Origin: Isochrysis galbana
Taxonomy: Eukaryota > Haptophyta > Isochrysidales > Isochrysidaceae
NCBI GenBank assembly: GCA_018136815.1
Contig: CM030931.1
Location: 5,524,148-5,588,147, forward strand
Length of the DNA stretch: 64,000 bases
Direction: 5' to 3'
The position numbers and the translations under genes are program-made. Each line of letters opens with the position of its first letter. Position 1 is the first letter of the stretch. Shown one piece after another: positions 43,184-59,900 of this stretch. The notes beneath the pieces are model-generated. The model was not told where the DNA came from, did no database searches, and was given only the letters and a program-made list of their open reading frames with translations.

Positions 43184-43539
43184 TGAGTGTAAGTGGTGCC
43201 TGGCCGTTAGCCGTTAGCCGCCGGCCGCTCTGCTGCGCGTTGCGCGACATGCCGACATGCCGTCGCTGACCCCTGAGCGCCGAGTCCTAGTTGGGCAAAC
43301 TAGTCAACTCTTCAACGTGCCGCCCCTCACCTACTTCACACTTCACACAAGGTGCGTCGGCGGCTTGGCGCGTGCACGCCCCGCCAATCCCGAGAAACAC
43401 ACCCATCCCTATTTTTTACCCCAAAGCCCCATCCCCCCAACGGGTGTGGAGTTTTGTAGTAGTAAATTCTACGCCTGAGCAGCTCGTCCTCTACTAGAAT
43501 ACACTACTAGAGTTTACTATCTACGCGGTCTATGAGGAG

Positions 43540-43800
43540 AGGTGGGGGGCGGGAGCGACGTGAGGCGGAGAGAGAAAAGAAGAGAGAGAGAGAGGGAGAG
43601 AGAAGAGGGATGGGAGACGAGGGAGAGGTGCGAGAGAGACGAGAGAGAGTAGTAGTAGGGGAGACAGAGAAAGAAGGAACGAGAGAGAGGGAGGGAGGGA
43701 GGGAGGGAGGGAGGGAGGGAGAGAGAGAGAGAGAGGGAGAAGGAGAGGGAGAGAGACAATAGAGAATTACAGAGGAGAGAGGAGAGAGGAGAGAGGGGTC
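43540..43800. repeat. GA microsatellite before DHX15
   Basis: About 260 bp of GA-rich DNA including GGGAGGGAGGGAG (about 43690-43720) ending seven bases before the helicase ATG. Long Leu/Ser ORFs on the other strand are artefacts. Confidence 0.85.
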
Positions 43801-43806
43801 GCGTCG

Positions 43807-48578
<4,772 letters not shown>

Positions 48579-49753
48579 AAGCGAGGCGCGGGGAGCTCGT
48601 GATGTGTGCCTCAATAGGCATGGTAACCCTCGAGAAGGTTCGAAGCGCTCGCGCATGGCACACGCAGCCAATACATACCCCAACTAAAGACCATAGGGGC
48701 TAGGCTGATCGTAGGCTGCCCATGACGCTATCGACAGCATAATTCATTGCAAGGGTTATATTCTAGAAGTGAAGGGGAGAGGTGACGTGAGGCCCTTGCC
48801 GATTTGAGCGCGATAGCACCTGAGCCTCGGTAGGGTGTGTCTCGGCCGTTGCTCACGCGTACGGCCGCAACATAAAGACATCGCTGCCGTGATGACTAAC
48901 GACGGCGCCCGAGGAGGTTGGGTGAATGTGAGGCGGCTTGGGGCGATCCGTCCCTTTGCCTCTACTTTCGTCGTCTGCCTCTACTGTCGTCGTCGAATTT
49001 GCCTCTACTTTCGTCGTCGAAGACCACGACTACATCGTATTATCGTTGTTGGATGAATGCGACCCGATCCCACGCCACGCCGGATTTAGGAAGCGCGCTT
49101 GAGATGCAATACCCACGCGATCAGTGATGGTCGTATCATGGGTGCGCTGCCATGAGACAAGGCGATGAGGGCACCCGCGCACGTAAGGAAAGAAATAGCG
49201 GCGCTCTCTTACCCTGCTCGAGAGCGAGGTGGAATCTCATTTGTCTACCTTGCCGTTGACTAAAGAGGAAACCTATTGATCCGTTAGCCAGTTGTGTGAC
49301 GCGACAACGGGGGGGGGGGGGATAAGTGTTCCTCGTTCATACTCAACGCTCAGCGAATTCAATTTTTCTTTGTTCATGCCCGCGTCCTTTGCCCTTCGGA
49401 AGTCACAAGGACAAGGTCGCTTCGGCGATCAGGCGACTACTACGCCGTTCATTCGGCTGCGAATACTGCGGGTGCAATAGGGAAAGTACGAGCTGGCGGT
49501 GCAATTAGGGAGAGTACGAGCGGGTGCATCAGCCCTCGGGTATTTCATCCTTGTCCCCGACTAAGCTAGCTTACACTCAGTTCTCACGTGGGGGAGGCGC
49601 CTCGTGCCCTCCCCCTCGGGCTCCAACTCCCCTCCGGGGCGCAGGTCGGTCATCCTCAAACGTTGCGTCTTAGCATGAGCTGAGCAATCACCATCCTGAC
49701 CAAGAGCCCCCCAGTGGCTAGTGGGCGCAGGTTTGGAGGCGCACTCCTGGCCC
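48579..49753. other. No gene seen
   Basis: 3' flank of DHX15, with TCTACTTTCGTCGTCG-type short repeats at 48960-49025 and a G-run at 49310. No domain in any frame. Confidence 0.4.
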
Positions 49754-50006
49754 GCATGGGCCTCCACTCGTACTGACCTTCCCCCCCCCCCCCCTCCTGC
49801 GCTCCTGGTCACCGGGCAGACAGGGGACTATGGAGGGCACCCAGGGCCAACGAGGAGAGGCCAAGGACTATAATTTCTTAAGCATGGGCCTCCACTCGTA
49901 CTGACCTTCCCCCCCCCCCTCCTGCGCTCCTGGTCACCGGGCAGACAGGGGACTATGGAGGGCACCCAGGGCCAACGAGGAGAGGCCAAGGACTATAATT
50001 TCTTAA
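49754..50006. repeat. Direct tandem duplication of about 127 bp
   Basis: Unit 49754-49880 (GCATGGGCCTCCACTCGTAC ... GGACTATAATTTCTTA) is repeated at 49882-50005, differing mainly in the length of a C-run. The second unit runs into the 5' end of the family A element. Confidence 0.9.
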
Positions 50007-50759
50007 TAGTCTCACCGCACACGCGGCCGTGGACCCTCTCCCTCTACTTTCTACTCACGCAGCAAAACTTTCTACACCTCCACTCTCCCGGCCTTTCCCC
50101 CCCCGCCATCAGGCGACTCCCCCCGTGCACCGTGCACTACTAGGGGGATAGGGGAAAAGGGCTTTTAGATATGGTCGGTGGCCCGCGCCCCCCCCCGGTG
50201 ATCCGTTCCCCCCTTCCTCCTATGCCTACCGGGCTGGCGGCGTCCTCAGTCCCGACTTCTCCTGTAAACAGGTGCAGGACTTACATATTTTCAGGTGGTC
50301 GGAGCCCTCGCTCCGCCCACCCCCTTCTCCGCGCTCTCTCTCCCCTCTCCTGCAGGCACGCGCGATGGCGCGCCTGCGACAGGCCTGCAGCTGCCTCTGG
50401 CGACCCCTGGAGGCTCCGGGAGGCCAGCTCAGGGGGCAGAGGAGGCTGGGGTTGGGCCCAGGTCTCCCCTGCCTCTCCCTCGCTGGCGCTCCTGGGCCTC
50501 AGGGGCCCCCACTCTGCACCTGTCTGCCTGTCGAACAGGGGGGGAGGGGAGCTTGGAGCGATGGGCTGGCCACGACAGGCCAGGACGCGCGAGGCAAGCG
50601 AGCCTGCCAGGGAGAGAGTGGGTCAGCAGGGCAGTGGGCTCCTGGCAAGCCATCAGGCGTGCCAGGAGCATGGGTGGTTCCTCCCCCATGGCAGGGGAGG
50701 AGTGGAGAGAGGGGGGGCTCGTGCCCCCCCATGGGCGAACTAAGTATAAACTTAGTTAT
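49996..50759 (+). mobile_element. Family A repeat, full length
   Basis: About 764 bp with a perfect 16-bp duplication GAGAGGCCAAGGACTA (49980-49995 and 50760-50775). The 3' end forms a perfect 8-bp stem AACTAAGT-ATAA-ACTTAGTT (50738-50757). The frames through it (50171-50877) are shared only in part with other copies and show no domain, so it is taken as non-coding. Confidence 0.93.
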
Positions 50760-50775
50760 GAGAGGCCAAGGACTA

Positions 50776-51578
50776 ATCCCCAGCCTCCACTTCCCCATGA
50801 GCTGCTGGGCTTGCCCTCTGGCTCTAGGAGCCCCTTTAGGAATTCTGAGAGCAGGTCGAGGCGCGCGCCATGCATGAAAAAGTGCAACTTGAACTAGAGC
50901 CCCCCCTTTTTCTTCAACCCCCCCCCCGTCTATTTTGGTGTATGAGTATGAGCAGTTCTCTCTATCTACCCCTCAACTTGTAATTTGTCAACTTTGCCGG
51001 TCGGAAGGAGTGCGACCACCCGCATCTCTGCCATTTTGCCACTATGCCCGATGTGGCTAAAGAATGCAACCGTAAACGTGAACACTTGAAGGGGCACGAT
51101 ACACTCCTAATTAATCTCCTAATACATCCGGTCGGTCACCCTTTTTAAAGTTTGAGGGTCGCTTGTGGGTTGTGGAAACTCACGATGCCTCTCTCTCCAC
51201 CACAAGACAGCTGTAGATACAAATGACAAATGGACGCCAAACACGCGATAGTGATAGTGCAATTATGAATTATATGGCAACCGCGTAGCGCGTAGCTTGT
51301 TCGTAACTACATTAAAGGTTTCAACTTTTTGCCATTCGTCATTCGTGTCTAACCTTCTCGTACATTGCCCATTGTCTTGGTGGTCAACCGCTTTAGGCCA
51401 GAATCATCAGAGTGTGCGTTTGATAGTTTGATAGTGGTGTGAAAAATGTAGGAGGCATTTTAGCCCGGTTTTGTTGCGAAAAGAGCGCGAGCGATGGATG
51501 GCGTCGCCTCTCCTCTTCTCGGCCGCCCTTTTCACACTTTTCACCGCCGCGATCGATGGTGCCCGGGCGCGATAAACT
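50776..51578. other. No gene seen
   Basis: AT-richer intergenic DNA (about 50930-51480). No long frames and no repeat family recognised. Confidence 0.4.
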
Positions 51579-51593
51579 TTAGCTACAATAACT

Positions 51594-51825
51594 GTAAAAA
51601 ATCTTGAAGGTGCCCGCTACGCTGCTAGTTGCAGTCCCACACTAGACACTAGGTTCCACACTAGACATCGCCCTTGCCCCAGCCAGCCTGGCCACCCTCA
51701 CTCTCCTTCCCGCTCCCCCTCCCCCTCTCGTTCCTGTTCGTTCGGTTTCGGGGGGTTGGCCCATGTGCACTACTTTGGGCCTAGCGTTGGGGGGGGGGGG
51801 GGGGGGGCTTTGGTGTGTAGTTGGG
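51594..51825 (-). mobile_element. LINE subfamily D, 5'-truncated
   Basis: 232 bp between exact 15-bp duplications TTAGCTACAATAACT (51579-51593, 51826-51840). Minus-strand 3' end ...CCTTCAAGATTTTTTAC; contains GTTCGGTTTCGGGGGGT and CCCATGTGCACTACTTTGGG as in the copy at 20645-21055. Confidence 0.9.
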
Positions 51826-51840
51826 TTAGCTACAATAACT

Positions 51841-52470
51841 ATGTAAAGAAAATAAAACTACAAACTACACTCGATGGTCGATGGTCCACTTTCGACGGAA
51901 CGCGACCTGTGCACCTTCGAAAGTGGTCGTACCGCACGCCCGGAATAGGCAGTAGCCCGGAATCTCCAAGATTGTATGGGCATAGCTCGTGCTACATGCT
52001 AGATCTAACCCCAGATGTGAAACGTGAAACACGGCAGGCGGCAGTGGGGGAGTGGGGGCCTCCAAACACAGCAAATACGGCCTACTTTTGGCTGTTCTAG
52101 AAACACGGGAACCTCACTACAAACCCGGCAAAACGGGCTGCTTTTGGCCTCTGTACGTACACGATAACGCCGTGGTGACCATGCAGAGATCTAACCATCT
52201 AGCCATTGAAGTATGTGACAGCGTGTGGTAGTAGCAGAAGTTCTAACACTTGTGTTTTCTTTTCGGCTCCATGATATTTCCCCTTTCTATTTTCGGGGGT
52301 TCGGAGGAGGGGGGGGGTCCGTCCGTCCGTCGCGCTGTGTTTGTCTGTTGTTCGATCGGGTGAATCCATGCGGATTATTCTCTGAATCGTTTGATTTCTT
52401 CTCTTCTCGAGGGGGTCCCGATCCAGCGTGGACGTTGCGAACGAGAGAGAGAGAGAGGGGGGGGGGGGGG
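51841..52470. other. Upstream region with a possible hAT remnant
   Basis: 52012-52040 (CCAGATGTGAAACGTGAAACACGG) resembles the hAT TIRs at 3149 and 8810, but no partner end or target duplication is clear. GA repeats and a G-run (52441-52470) end directly at the next gene's ATG. Confidence 0.4.
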
Positions 52471-53778
52471 ATGCTCTCCCTGTTGCTTGCCGTCAGCCTT
52501 CCCGCCACCAACACGCTGCGCACGGGACGGCTGAGGGTGCATCACGTGCAGATGAAGGCTGTGAGCGCGGGTACCCCCTACGGCCAGGCGCGTGCGCGTG
52601 CGGCGAGGCCTCTGCGTGCCTTCCCCCATGTCCCCCTGCCCCCCCTCCTCTCTGCTCCCCCTCTCTCTCTCTGCTCTCCCTCTGCTCTCACTCACTCTCT
52701 CTGCTCTCCCTCTCCTCCTCCCTGCGCTGGTGCGCGTGGTTGCCCGGCCTTCGGCCTCCCTCTCGCCCTCGTCCTCCCTTCTTGCGCCGCTCTCCGTGCC
52801 GCACTCTCGCAAAGAGGAGCTCTCTCTCCTCTCTCTCTCTCTCTCCCCGCTCTGTCAGCTCTCTCCCTCTCTGGTGGTGGTGGTGGAGTGGGTGGGAGGG
52901 GGGGGGGGGGGGGTTGGAACGGGAGGAGAGAGGGAGGGAAAGAGCGCGAGAGGAAGAAGTGAGGGCGGAAGGGAGGGTGGCGGGGGAAAGGATAGGATAG
53001 GAAGAGATGGAGGGATAGAAGCTGGGGAGGGGGGAGAAAAGGAATGAGGGAGGGAGGGAGGCGATGGGAGACGGGAGAGTCAACCGGGGAGTGGGTGGGC
53101 AGGGAGAGAGGGGGGGGGGCATTGAGGCGTAGGACGAAGAGTCGGGGTAGGGTGCCATAGCGGGAGGGAGGAGAGGAAGTGGGCCTGCCAAAAAAAGCAC
53201 GTCGGCATGCCTCCGACACCCACCCGACTTTTTGTCATCTACCTCGTGCGCAGGTGGAAGAGTGCATCTCCGAGTCGGAGAGCGGTGACGAGGCCATCGA
53301 GTGCATGGTGCCCTGGGCCAACCCGACGAGCTCGCACAACCCGAGCCGTCGCAACCCACGCCTCTTGCGCGGAGAGATGCGCAGCACATTGATGGGTGCG
53401 GCCACTGACGTGGATGAGTGCGTATCGGAGTCGGAGTCCGCGGCCGAACGCAACGAATGCTTGCTCGACTACGACATGCTCGTGTCCGGAGCCACACCAT
53501 CACTCAATTCTGATGGCATCATAGAGGTGAAATGGGCCTCGCTGCTGGGTTTGAGACCACAATGGATCTGCATTAGCATCGACATAAGCTGATGTACTCA
53601 CTCGTTCGTGCCTTCTCTGCCGTAGATGTCCAATGGCTCCTCAAAGGCGGTTGGTGCGAATGACGAGTCGGCAAAAGGCTTTCTCACCCCAGCGCTCATG
53701 CTTGCATTGGCTGTGACAGGAGTTTTGGTCCGCATCTTTCTGACTGGTGGAAGCGAGACGCCCATTGGCTTCTTCTGA
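52471..53778 (+). CDS. Unknown small membrane protein with paired-Cys repeats
   Basis: I do not recognise this family. Three exons with good GT-AG sites, all phase 0: 52471-52560, 53254-53526, 53626-53778, giving 171 residues. Residues 1-30 begin MLSLLLAVSLPA, then turn basic, as in signal-plus-transit leaders of proteins sent to complex plastids (inference). Exon 2 holds two similar acidic segments, CISESESGDEAIEC (34-47) and CVSESESAAERNEC (86-99), each C-x12-C. Exon 3 ends with a hydrophobic helix at about 139-160 (GFLTPALMLALAVTGVLVRIF) and a short tail. It could be a thylakoid- or envelope-anchored protein with a redox or metal role, but nothing proves this. The start is placed immediately after a GA and poly-G tract, as for other genes here. 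Intron 1 is 693 bp and CT-rich. Confidence 0.55.
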
Positions 53779-54655
53779 GGGATTGGGCAGCACATGGCCA
53801 ACCATGTTCATGTTCTCCGGAGCAGCTTGACATGCTAGACTCGTGCTCTGCATCTTTTCTGCTCTCAGCCTTACTTACCAAGGATTCATGGGACATCTTG
53901 CCGTGAGAGGGCTCAGTTCGTTCTTGCCCTGGCTGGCAGCCCTTGCGTTCAAGAACTACATTAGAGACCGTCGTGATTTCGGTCGCAAGGTGCCCTAGGA
54001 AGTCGTTTGGCACATGCTAGCACGGTGGGGTGTTTAAGGTGCTGTGGTTGGGCCAATCTAACGGATGGCATTTATGCAGCAGCATTTGCGCGGCACGTGC
54101 AGCGGCAAAAGCGGTATGGGAGTGCGTTGTTGCAATTTGAACTCACATCGCGATTTCCACGGAAGCGGGCGCGAAGGGCGTGTGAAAAACAGCATGAAAA
54201 GGACGAGCTTCTACACGATACTAGACAACTAACCCAACAAAGTTTGTTGCATGGAGCCCGGTGACGCGCCCCGCTCCCCTCCTGGTCTTACCGCCGCGAT
54301 CCGCAAGGCAAGGGCGTGGCCAAGTGGTGCCCCCTGGTCCTGCCTTCCAAGCAATCGCTGCTGATAGCCGATGCAATCACGGAGGCAGCTAGAGGCTAAA
54401 AGAAGCACGCGCTCAGGGTCTCAATGGAGCAGTGGGGCCGAAATATGACAAAGAAGTGGACCACACGGCAAGAGCATCCATCTCGACACCCAAGGGAAGA
54501 CCAAATGCTTTCGGCACTGAGATGAGCTGGAAAAGTAGAGCATCGAGCACGTCCGAGCTGGTTGAGTTGCCTTGCCCAACACCATACAAGCTGTCTGATT
54601 GCAATGTGGCCATCTGCGTCGGTCCCGAAAGCACCGTTGTCGAGTGGTTTCGCTG
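53779..54655. other. No gene seen
   Basis: Convergent gap between the small membrane protein gene (+) and the coiled-coil gene (-). Short frames only. Confidence 0.4.
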
Positions 54656-57600
54656 TCATTCGTGGTCGTCGTCGTCACGGTCATCTGAAGTGACCTCCTC
54701 GCCCTCCAAGAATGAGAGCCGGTAGCCTCTGCGATCGCCCGAGCGACCTTGGCTCCGCCTGCGACTTCGTCGGCCCTGATCAACGACAACTTTCCAAGCT
54801 GAGTCGCGGACTGCGAGAGAAAATCCTTGCGCGGCTGCTCGAGACCAGGCGATTTGCGACATGTGAGCAGCGTGACGGAGCGCCGCCTCTGGGGCGGCCA
54901 TGGAAGCAATCTGCCTATCTCGCGCGGCCGCCGCCTCGGCCGCCGCTGCCGCCCGGCGCTCCGCCATCCATGCGCGATCCTCAGCCGCGACAAGCGCAGC
55001 GGTGCGCTCGCCAGCGAGCTCGCATGCTTGAATCCGTTCGACCTACATAGAAAGTCAGGGCAGCGCGAGGTCTTGTGTAGGCTGGGGCCTTGCAACTTCA
55101 AGACTCGGCACGCGGTTTCAGGACCAGGGAGAGGAATACTCCCCGGTCATATGAAGCATGCTCAAAAGGCCGCAACACATCGGGGAAAGTGGCGACGTGC
55201 GCCGCGCATAAACGCCTGCGACGTGGCCTAGGTGCACGACGGGAGACATGACAACATACCTCGAGCCGAGCAACTATCTCTCCGACCTCGGCCGCTTCGC
55301 TCGCCCGGTCGGGTAGCTCCTCGACTTCACACAGCTCCTCAACCAGAATAGCCGCTTCAGCGGCGTGTCTTCTAAGCTCCTGCAAAACTGCAATCATCAT
55401 TGCTCGCTCTCGGTGAGCCGCGGCTGCGAGAGCATCGCGCGCGAGCTCCGAAGCCTCTGCGGCGGTAGCTCGGGCAGCTGCAAGATCCTCATAGGCATCA
55501 TCGAGTTGTCGATGGAGAGCAGAGCATTCGCGGCGCTGCTCGACCAGGGCGGCTTCAAGCTCACCGATGGCGGCCGCCGTGCCGCCGCAGACCGCGTGCA
55601 CTTGGGTGGCCTCCGAAGGGCAGCATTCGAACGTGCAATCGTCTACCGTAGTGGCGGATGTTGGGGAGGGAGACTCCGGTGGTGGCGATATGGCGAACTT
55701 GCTCGGCTGTTCCCGAGAATCATCGGGAGGGCTAGGCTTGGGAAGCTCGTGCACTGCATCGACTGGCGTGCCGGGGTGTATTGCCGCAGTAGATCGAGAC
55801 CGCGGTGTCGCCCGTACACCTTGCTGTCGATTTTCGCATTGGATGTACAAATAGGAGTGTGATGAGCAAGCCGGGCTTCCGGCGTTTGCACCGACACATC
55901 TTACGGGCGAGGACGCTCGTTCTGAGCCTTGTGGATCGTCAGTCCAGGCACCCCTGGGCCTTCTACTGGCGTCTCCTTGCCCTGATGAAGCAGGCATACA
56001 ATGCTTGGGCGGAGAGACAAGTAACCTGCCACCGCGCGAGGCCACAGTGCCTCCCCTCCCGCTAGCAGCGGCTGCAGAGCGAGCCGAGGCGGCAAGTGGC
56101 GAGGTGCATCGTACGGGAGAAGGCGAGAGTGAAGTGGTCAATGGTTTTGAGGCACGACAGCGACCGATGGAAGAGCCTAGACGACGGCTACTAGGCGAGG
56201 CACAACGCGCCTTGGGAGGCGACCGGGATGAGCGACCCAGCTCTCCAATTGCATCCCTAGCGCCTGTGAACGTCTCGAGCGTGGGGGCTTCTTCCATCGC
56301 AGGGTAAGGCTGACGCCCGTAGACGGTGGCCTCAGCCGCAGCTTCCAGGGCAGTCTCATCCGCTTGAATGGCTTTGTGCAGCAAGGCCGGTGCCTCTCGC
56401 CTCTCAGCGGTACCGGACTCGACCGGAGTCCCAGCGGGCGACGTCGATGCGCCTATGATTTGCCTCGCCTCTGCTGCCCTTCGCGCCAACCGCGCCGCCT
56501 CCAGACTAGTCTCAAGACTTCCCACCTCCCACATCAATTCTCGACGCTCGACCAGTGCGCGCTCCGCCTCCACCTTTGCCGCGTGCTTCATGGCGAGGAA
56601 CGACGCCTCGCGGTCCTCCAGGGTCAAGCGCAAGGCGGACACCTCTGCCGCTGCTTTCGCCTCTCTAGCTCTCATCTCTTGCTCCGCTAGCTCGGAAGGC
56701 CGCAGGGCTGAAGACACTCGCTCGACGAGTGACGCCGCAGCCAGGTCGATGCGCTCGCGCGCAACCGCCTCATTGAGTTGGCCGGCTACTGACAGCGCAC
56801 GCGCCAGCCCAGCTAAATCGAGGGAGCTGAACTGTGAGGCATTGTTAGCCTCAACGTTTGTATGAGCCACATCGACGTTAGGCGGGCTCGCCAAGTTTGC
56901 CGAGCTGTGGTTGGTCGTGACTGCAACGGGCTTGGGCACCGCCTCCCAAATGGCTCTTGCCAGGGCAGCGACATCGAGCGATGCACTCTGCGACGCCGGC
57001 GTCACCGGTGTACCCGAGCCAGCGGACGGCATGGTGTTGGGTGCGGGTGCGCCTCGATGAGGCGACAAGGCGCATCCGGTGCCAACTGGCGATGGCCACA
57101 CGCCTCTGACGACCACGGGCGGCGCGACGCAAGCGGGGCACGCTGTATTTGGGTGAGGATAAAGTTGATTGGGCAACGCGCACTTGGATGGTGTGTAGTA
57201 AGGCTGCGACGTGGCGCATCCTGGAGAGGTGGCATGCGTACCATCGCGCCATTGTGGGGGTGCGAAGCCACCTAAGCAACTCGTGCGGTGGTTTTCTTGC
57301 GCGATGGCGTCTGCTTCTCCCCTCAGACAACGGTGAGCACAGGCACTAGTACTTACTGACGCTATGTTGCGCTGGCGCTCGCGCTCGGCGAACTCCTCCG
57401 CTGCGGTTGCGCGCGCAACGAGCCTCGCCTCTCGCACCTGGAAATGGGGGTAGGTCAGCAAGCCGTTTGTCTATGTGCACTAGACCGATTGGGAGATGCA
57501 GGTGCAGAGATGGTGGAGGTCAGGTCTCCTCTGGGAATTGCTTATGTTAGTCGGCACCCCCTCGACCCGACAGCGTGCATCGCGACTTGCACATCTTCAC

Positions 57601-59337
57601 CTGGGCTTGTCTCTCGGCGCTCTCAAGCCTGATGCGCCACTCCTCCGCCTGCACTTTGACCAGGTCGAGCGCCGCTTGGATCGCTGTCAGCTCTTGCGCC
57701 TGCGGGTGGCGGGGCACGAAAAAAAGTTGTGCTGGCTAGGATGAGACCTCGAGGAACCTTTATGCCGCTCCTGCGACGCCAGTAGCCCGAAGAAGGACCG
57801 CTGATCTCACCTGCGTTTGGTTCGTACCTCGGAGCGCATTGGCTTCCTCAACAAGCGCCACCTCCCGTGCATGCTGCATCTCGTGACGAGCCAGCGTCGA
57901 CCGCGCCTCTCCCAACGCATCATCCAACCATCGCGAGAGCGCTGCAAACTCGGAAGCCGTGGCTCGCTGCAGCATAGATGGGAGAAGGGAGAGTCGAAGG
58001 AAGAAGGATGCATATGATGCGACGTTGCGAAGGCTCCGAGCAACGAACGGGCATTGTTCCCAGGGTGCTTAGCCACCGTCATCTGACGGCGCCACAGGCC
58101 CCAAACATCGGCCCGCCGCCGCCACCCTAGGGCGTTAATGGAGGCACGGCACCTGCTGTCGCCACCTCTCTTCCTCTGCCGCAGCTGCGGCCCGCATAAG
58201 CTGTTCCTTCTCGCCGCGCAGCTGGCAAAGCTCGGTGGTCAGGGCAGTTGCGCGTTCGGCCGCCGCAGCCAATTCGGAGCGAAGAGCGGACTCGCTGCTG
58301 CTCGATGCCTGAAGGGCGACACTTGTGGAACGTCGGGACGCGGCACGCAGTTCCTCCTCATCGTGCAGGTCGAGGGCGACGCAACGAATGAGTGCGCGGC
58401 TTCGCGTCGCTTCCGCTATGGAGGCCGTTGCAGCAACCTCCACAACTGCGTCCATCAAGCGCGCCGTTTCGGCCTCGAGCTCGGCCGCCCAAGCGGCGAC
58501 GGAGGCCTCTCGGGCGGCCGCCTTGGACAGGGCCTCTTCTAGATGGGCGCGCTCCGTCGTGGCGGCAAGAATCGCGGTCGCTTGCTTCGCTGCGTCCTCC
58601 TCTGCGAGTTTCCGGGCGTCGTCGGCAGAGCGCAGCTTGGCATTCAATTCGGTAACAAGCATGTCCGACAGGTGGCGGTCAACCTCAAGTGTACCCACCT
58701 GTTCCCGAAGAACACCAACCGCTACGGTGAGGCTTTCGACTTCCTCAGAGAGGCATCTCTGCCGGTCCACGGCGGCAATGTGTGGTGGGCTGGCAGCTGG
58801 CGCCGATATGGCAGCCGCCGGAGCACGAGCGGCTGTCTGAGCATCTGCGTTGCGCAGCTCTGAGGAGAGAAGCGCGACAAAGACTGCTGTGGCGCGGCGC
58901 GCCGCTTCAAGCTCGCGTGTGCGCCTCCTCGCAATTTCGACCGCGCCCGCGCGAGCCCGCTCAGCCTCGAGCAGTGCAGCGGCCGCTTCATCCGCCTCCC
59001 TTTGCTGGTGTGCTGCCGCCGCAGCCGCTCCGAGCCTCGCGCTCCTCTCCGCCTGCCTCGCCTGTTGGAGCAGGTGTGAGAGAGTGCTCGTCTGTCTCTC
59101 CCGCTCCGATTGCGCAATCGCCAGCGCCTGCCGAGCCTCGCGCGCCTCGAATAGAGCAGTCTCCAGTGCGGGAGATGAAGCTTTCGTGGCAATCTCGGCC
59201 TCGAGCGCAGCCAGGGCAAGGGCACGCTCCTCCTGGGCCTCCTCCGCGGCTTCGTAGGCCCAGCCGATATCCCTACGACGGCGAGAGCTTGTGGTGGCTG
59301 GCCGGCCGCTCGAGAGCAACCTGCGGGGTGGCATCAT
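54656..59337 (-). CDS. Large coiled-coil protein, unknown function
   Basis: Minus-strand gene, about 1334 residues from exons 59337-58153, 57966-57811, 57699-57601, 57437-55260 and 55042-54656, all phase 0. Exon 1 is a near-continuous Ala/Glu/Arg-rich coiled coil. Exons 2 to 4 continue it (LARHEMQHAREVALVEEANAL; AQELTAIQAALDLVKVQAEEW). Exon 4 then has a Cys/Pro-rich disordered part, a second coiled coil (about LTLEDREASFLAMKHAAKVEAE), a Ser/Pro stretch with repeated SPS/SPP sites, and a third coiled coil. The last exon is Ala/Arg-rich and ends acidic (EEVTSDDRDDDDHE). The composition resembles centrosomal, basal-body or other cytoskeletal scaffold proteins, but there is no family signature. 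A perfect GTAAGT donor at 57356 inside exon 4 could remove a disordered segment; I find no in-phase acceptor that clearly pairs with it. Confidence 0.65.
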
Positions 59338-59339
59338 GA

Positions 59340-59431
59340 AGCGGGCTGAGGGCGGAGAGAGAGAGGGGAGAGAGACATCTTTTTGAGGGGGAGGCGAGGC
59401 GGGGGGAGAGAGACGGGGGGGGGGGGAGGGG

Positions 59432-59469
<38 letters not shown>

Positions 59470-59900
59470 CGAGAGAAGCGAGAGAGACGAGAGAGACGAG
59501 CTCGCTCCCTCTTAAGTCTTCTCGTCTTTCTCTTTCTCTTCTCTCGGAGTGGTTTATGAATCACAGGTCTGGTCTGATCAAGACAGAGCTCTCCTTGAGA
59601 GAGAGACCGAGGAGCAGAGAGAGGGGAAGATTTACATGATGAACGGCGAGAGGAAGAGAGAGAGATCTAAGGGACGGAGTATTTCACAGGGGAGATAGAA
59701 GGGAGAGAGAGATGCGAGAGAGGCAGAGAGATCTAAGGGAAGGGGAGAGAAGAGAGAGAGAAGGAGGGGACGAAAGATAAGAAGAAAGAGGAGATATAAG
59801 AGGTATTGCGGATGCAGCGCGAACGAGAGAATGCTCTGTACTTCTCACAGAGGAGAGAGAGAGAGAGGCGGGAAGGCGGGGAAGGGTCGCCTTGGGTGGG
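59340..59900. repeat. GA-rich tract before the coiled-coil gene
   Basis: (GA)n and GAGAGG-rich DNA, with a nearly pure run at 59440-59470, starts within a few bases of the ATG at 59337 and fades by 59900. Likely 5' UTR and promoter. Confidence 0.8.

Noticed and set aside
50171-50897. Overlapping 190-200 residue ORFs
   Set aside because: Three overlapping frames through a family A element with no domain; GC-rich repeats give long open frames by chance.
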